A DNA stretch of 64,000 nucleotides from Bacteroidota bacterium (GTDB lineage: Bacteria > Bacteroidota > Bacteroidia > Chitinophagales > Chitinophagaceae), in the NCBI GenBank assembly GCA_016868815.1, contig VGFQ01000002.1, positions 124,001 through 188,000 of the forward strand, in the 5' to 3' direction. The first letter of the stretch is position 1. Each line of letters opens with the position of its first letter. Below are positions 61,482-64,000 of this stretch, in pieces. Both the position numbers and the translations under genes were made by a program. The notes under the pieces were generated by a model. That model was not told where the DNA came from and did no database searches. It saw only the letters and a program-made list of their open reading frames with translations.

Positions 61482-64000
61482 TTATTTTGTTGTGCAAGGT
61501 ATTCTGTGTATTTCGGTTGATGCCGAGTCCTTCCCTTTTTTGTCTCGCTGACGTTTCATCCATTTGACTCCTTCGAACCAAAGCACGGATACCATTCCGA
61601 CGGCCACCGCATGCCCCAGCATCTGCCAGCCTGGCCATTGGAAGCCAAAGAATACCCGGATCGGGGGGATAGCGAGCAGGCCTACCATCAGAATCAGGGT
61701 GAGCAGAACGATTCCCTTTAAGAGGTTGTTTTTATACGCAAACGTATCAAAGAGGGAAAAGAAGAAGGAGCGGTTGACGAATGTCAGGAAGATATTGGCA
61801 GTGATCAGACAAACAAAGACAAGCGTGCGTGTAGAAGCCTCTTCCATGCCATGTGCGATCGCGTTTTGGTAGGTACTCAACGTGCCCAAGGTGATCGCGA
61901 TACCCTGCCAAAGGCTAAGGGATAGCTCATTCCAGGATAGGAAGGTGTCCGTCATTCGTCTGGGGGGGAGTTCCATGCTGCGAGCTTCTAGTGGCTCATT
62001 CTCGTAGATGATAGAACAGGTAGGGCCCATAATGAGTTCCAGAAATATGATATGGACGGGAGTGAAGATGTTAGGGTATGCCCATCCCAGCACCAGCGGA
62101 AGGAATACGGTCAGGATGATCGGGATGTGAATGGATATAATGTATTGAATGGCTTTCTTGAGGTTTCCATAGATGCGCCTACCCATGGCAACGGCCTCTG
62201 TCATTTTTGAGAAATCATCGTCTGTGAGGATGAGGGATGCGCTGCTTCGGGCCAGTTCAGATCCTCTCTTCCCCATGGCAATTCCAATATGCGCTGCCTT
62301 CAGTGCAGGGGCGTCATTGACGCCATCTCCGGTCATGGCTACTATCTGTCCTTTACGCTTTAGGGCTTCGATGATTCTCAGTTTCGCCTCCGGAAACATA
62401 CGGGTGAATAGTTCATGCTGCGTGACCGCTTCATCTAGCTCCGGATCGGTCATTTGCATCAGCGCATCTCCATTGATACCATCGTTTTTTGCTGTGAGGC
62501 CCGACTGCCGAGCAATGGCGGATGTGGTGACGGGGCCGTCTCCGGTGATGATCTTAATCCTGATCCCGGCTTCTTTGAAGATATGGAATACTTCCCGGAT
62601 GCCGAACTTGGGAGGGTCGAGGAATGCCAGCAGTCCCAGGAATCTGAAGGGGATATCTTGTTGCATTGCTGGGTATCCTTTGACAGGTTGTACTGCGGGA
62701 TCTCCTTCGGGTGTTTGCCCTACTGCCAGGACGCGATAGCCTTGATGTGACAATACCTCTATGGCTTTTCGAATGTGTCTGGTTGTCTCATCCTGTAGGC
62801 TACAGCATGCCATAATGGCCTCAGGGGCTCCTTTGGTCGCGATGATGCGCGTCTTAGGGTCTTCCGACTCAAAGATATGGGTCATCATCGGCGGCTTTCC
62901 TTCCAGCGGGTATTCGTGTACCATCCGGAATGCGCTGCGCTCATCTTGCACGCAATGTTCGGCATAGGCAGCATGGATGGCTTTTTCCATCGGATCGAAG
63001 GGGATCGACTCACTGGCAAACATGGCCGCACGGATCAACGTTCGGGCATCTGGGCTGAGGGTGCCTGTAAGGGATGATAGTTCGCAGTATGTGCCAACCG
63101 ACAGGCATGCCAGATCCATACGGTTCTCTGTAATGGTGCCTGTTTTATCTGTACAGATGACGGTGGCTGCCCCGAGTGTCTCCACAGTCCTAGTGTTTTT
63201 GGCGATGATGCCCAGCTTCATGAGGCGGTATGCACCCAGCGCCATAAAGGTGCTGAAGGCGACTGGGATTTCCTCCGGCAGGATCGACATCGCCAGAGTA
63301 AGCCCTTTCAGCAGGCTATCGAGCAGGTCTCCGGAACGTGTCCAGTGTATGGCCCAGACCAGCAGGAATATCAGAATGCCGATGGCGGCCATGCGGCGTA
63401 CGAACCTTTCAATCTGGCGCTGTAGAGGGGTTGCTTCCTCTTCAATGCTTAGCAAGGAGCCTCCGATGCGCCCCAATCGTGTTTGATTGCCTACTGCTGT
63501 CACTTCCAGGATGGCTTGACCGCTGACCACTTGTGTGCCCTGGTAGGCAAAGGGCTCTTCATCTTTTGCGTTTCGGATGATGCTGAAGGATTCGCCGGTG
63601 AGCATCGACTCATTCAGGGAGAAGTCTGCTGACTGCAAGATGCGTCCATCCGCTGGGACCATGTGGCCTTCCTCTGCTATGATCAGGTCTCCTATGACAA
63701 TGTCGCTAGATTCCACCTCTAGGATCTCTCCTGCCCGGATGACCTTTGCCTTTGGAGCCGTCAGGTGCTGAAGCGCTTGCAGGGCGGTGCGACTTCGTTT
63801 GTCCTGAAAGAAAGAGATGGCGGAGACCAGCAGGATGGCTGCGGTCATAAATATGCCTTCCGATGTCTCCTGTAAGACAAAATAAATGACTGCTGCGGCG
63901 AGCAACAGGAGGAACATAGGCTCTATGACAATCCCCCGGAGGCTTGCCAGCCATGCCTTCTCTTCGTGATGGTTGCGGATGTTGGGGCCATGTTGCTGCC
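61482..64000 (-). CDS. Cation-transporting P-type ATPase (N-terminus beyond the window)
   Basis: At least 837 residues of a P-type ATPase; the 5' end is off the window (the frame is open to 64000, reading HGPNIRNHHEEKAWLASLRG). It resembles P2-type Ca2+/Mn2+ pumps. It has the actuator TGES motif in SMLTGESFSI, the PEEIP membrane motif in MSILPEEIPVAFSTF, and the phosphorylation site DKTGT encoded at 63135-63149. The hinge motif TGDGVNDAPALKAAHIGIAMG and four to five C-terminal membrane helices follow. It couples ATP hydrolysis to export of a divalent cation; the ion cannot be told from the motifs. The stop is 14 bp before the rhodanese-thioredoxin gene. Confidence 0.92.
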   Translation of the reverse strand, partial: QQHGPNIRNHHEEKAWLASLRGIVIEPMFLLLLAAAVIYFVLQETSEGIFMTAAILLVSAISFFQDKRSRTALQALQHLTAPKAKVIRAGEILEVESSDIVIGDLIIAEEGHMVPADGRILQSADFSLNESMLTGESFSIIRNAKDEEPFAYQGTQVVSGQAILEVTAVGNQTRLGRIGGSLLSIEEEATPLQRQIERFVRRMAAIGILIFLLVWAIHWTRSGDLLDSLLKGLTLAMSILPEEIPVAFSTFMALGAYRLMKLGIIAKNTRTVETLGAATVICTDKTGTITENRMDLACLSVGTYCELSSLTGTLSPDARTLIRAAMFASESIPFDPMEKAIHAAYAEHCVQDERSAFRMVHEYPLEGKPPMMTHIFESEDPKTRIIATKGAPEAIMACCSLQDETTRHIRKAIEVLSHQGYRVLAVGQTPEGDPAVQPVKGYPAMQQDIPFRFLGLLAFLDPPKFGIREVFHIFKEAGIRIKIITGDGPVTTSAIARQSGLTAKNDGINGDALMQMTDPELDEAVTQHELFTRMFPEAKLRIIEALKRKGQIVAMTGDGVNDAPALKAAHIGIAMGKRGSELARSSASLILTDDDFSKMTEAVAMGRRIYGNLKKAIQYIISIHIPIILTVFLPLVLGWAYPNIFTPVHIIFLELIMGPTCSIIYENEPLEARSMELPPRRMTDTFLSWNELSLSLWQGIAITLGTLSTYQNAIAHGMEEASTRTLVFVCLITANIFLTFVNRSFFFSLFDTFAYKNNLLKGIVLLTLILMVGLLAIPPIRVFFGFQWPGWQMLGHAVAVGMVSVLWFEGVKWMKRQRDKKGKDSASTEIHRIPCTTK

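Noticed and set aside
1-64000. Insertion sequences, prophage, tRNA/rRNA genes and CRISPR arrays
   Set aside because: No transposase, integrase, phage structural gene, tRNA-like cloverleaf, rRNA segment or spaced repeat array was recognised on reading the window.

Overview
The window looks like chromosomal DNA from a member of the Bacteroidota, most plausibly Chitinophagaceae or a close relative. Pointers are two SusC/SusD outer-membrane nutrient-uptake pairs, several promoter boxes of the Bacteroidota type TAnnTTTG, lipoproteins and exported proteins throughout, and a GC content that looks to be in the mid-50s percent. The genus cannot be fixed from this alone. No tRNA, rRNA, CRISPR array, insertion sequence or prophage was seen.

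Layout. 1-6.6 kb: housekeeping genes (rplU-rpmA on the minus strand; a GH3-family adenylating enzyme, dxr, rseP, a TPR protein and a GNAT acetyltransferase on the plus strand). 6.6-18.1 kb: an amidohydrolase; a tight plus-strand trio of exported proteins (membrane/cytochrome protein, DUF1549-LamG-DUF1553 cytochrome protein, DUF1501 protein); then a minus-strand set of ThuA-like protein and two exported Gfo/Idh/MocA oxidoreductases. 18.2-25.5 kb: a hexuronate module of SDR oxidoreductase, mannonate dehydratase UxuA and a SusC/SusD pair, with three LacI-type palindromes (AANCGNTT) in its intergenic regions. 25.9-32.4 kb: a compact minus-strand operon (DinB-like protein, ethanolamine-type APC permease, glutamine-synthetase-like ligase, iron-type alcohol dehydrogenase, and one protein fusing a gamma-glutamyl amide hydrolase to an aldehyde dehydrogenase). 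32.5-35.4 kb: acyl-CoA ligase and an exported DUF6786/DUF4380-like protein. 35.6-41.9 kb: an SDR-ROK-SIS-Gfo/Idh/MocA operon, an opposing exported Gfo/Idh/MocA protein and a class V aminotransferase. 42.1-46.8 kb: the second SusC/SusD pair, closed by a clear terminator. 46.9-50 kb: a GT39 glycosyltransferase, a GT2 glycosyltransferase and a decayed copy of the GT2 gene. 50-53.3 kb: a flavin monooxygenase, a sodium:solute symporter and a small exported protein of six 16-residue repeats. 53.3-64 kb: an FAD/Fe-S D-lactate-dehydrogenase-like enzyme, NADP isocitrate dehydrogenase, a broken small exported-protein gene, a lipoprotein, a glycogen-phosphorylase-type enzyme, a rhodanese-thioredoxin lipoprotein and a P-type cation ATPase that runs off the window.

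The most interesting system is the 25.9-31.9 kb operon. Its enzymes give an orderly route for a primary amino alcohol: uptake, ATP-dependent gamma-glutamylation of the amine, oxidation of the alcohol to aldehyde and then acid, and release of glutamate plus an amino acid. With ethanolamine as substrate the product would be glycine. It is the gamma-glutamylated alternative to the usual ammonia-lyase/microcompartment route and resembles the pathway proposed around GlnA4 in Streptomyces and the isopropylamine (ipu) pathway in Pseudomonas. Here the last two enzymes are physically fused. Other items worth a second look are the GT2 pseudogene, the frameshifted exported-protein gene upstream of icd, the 16-residue repeat protein, and the DUF1549/DUF1553-DUF1501 trio.
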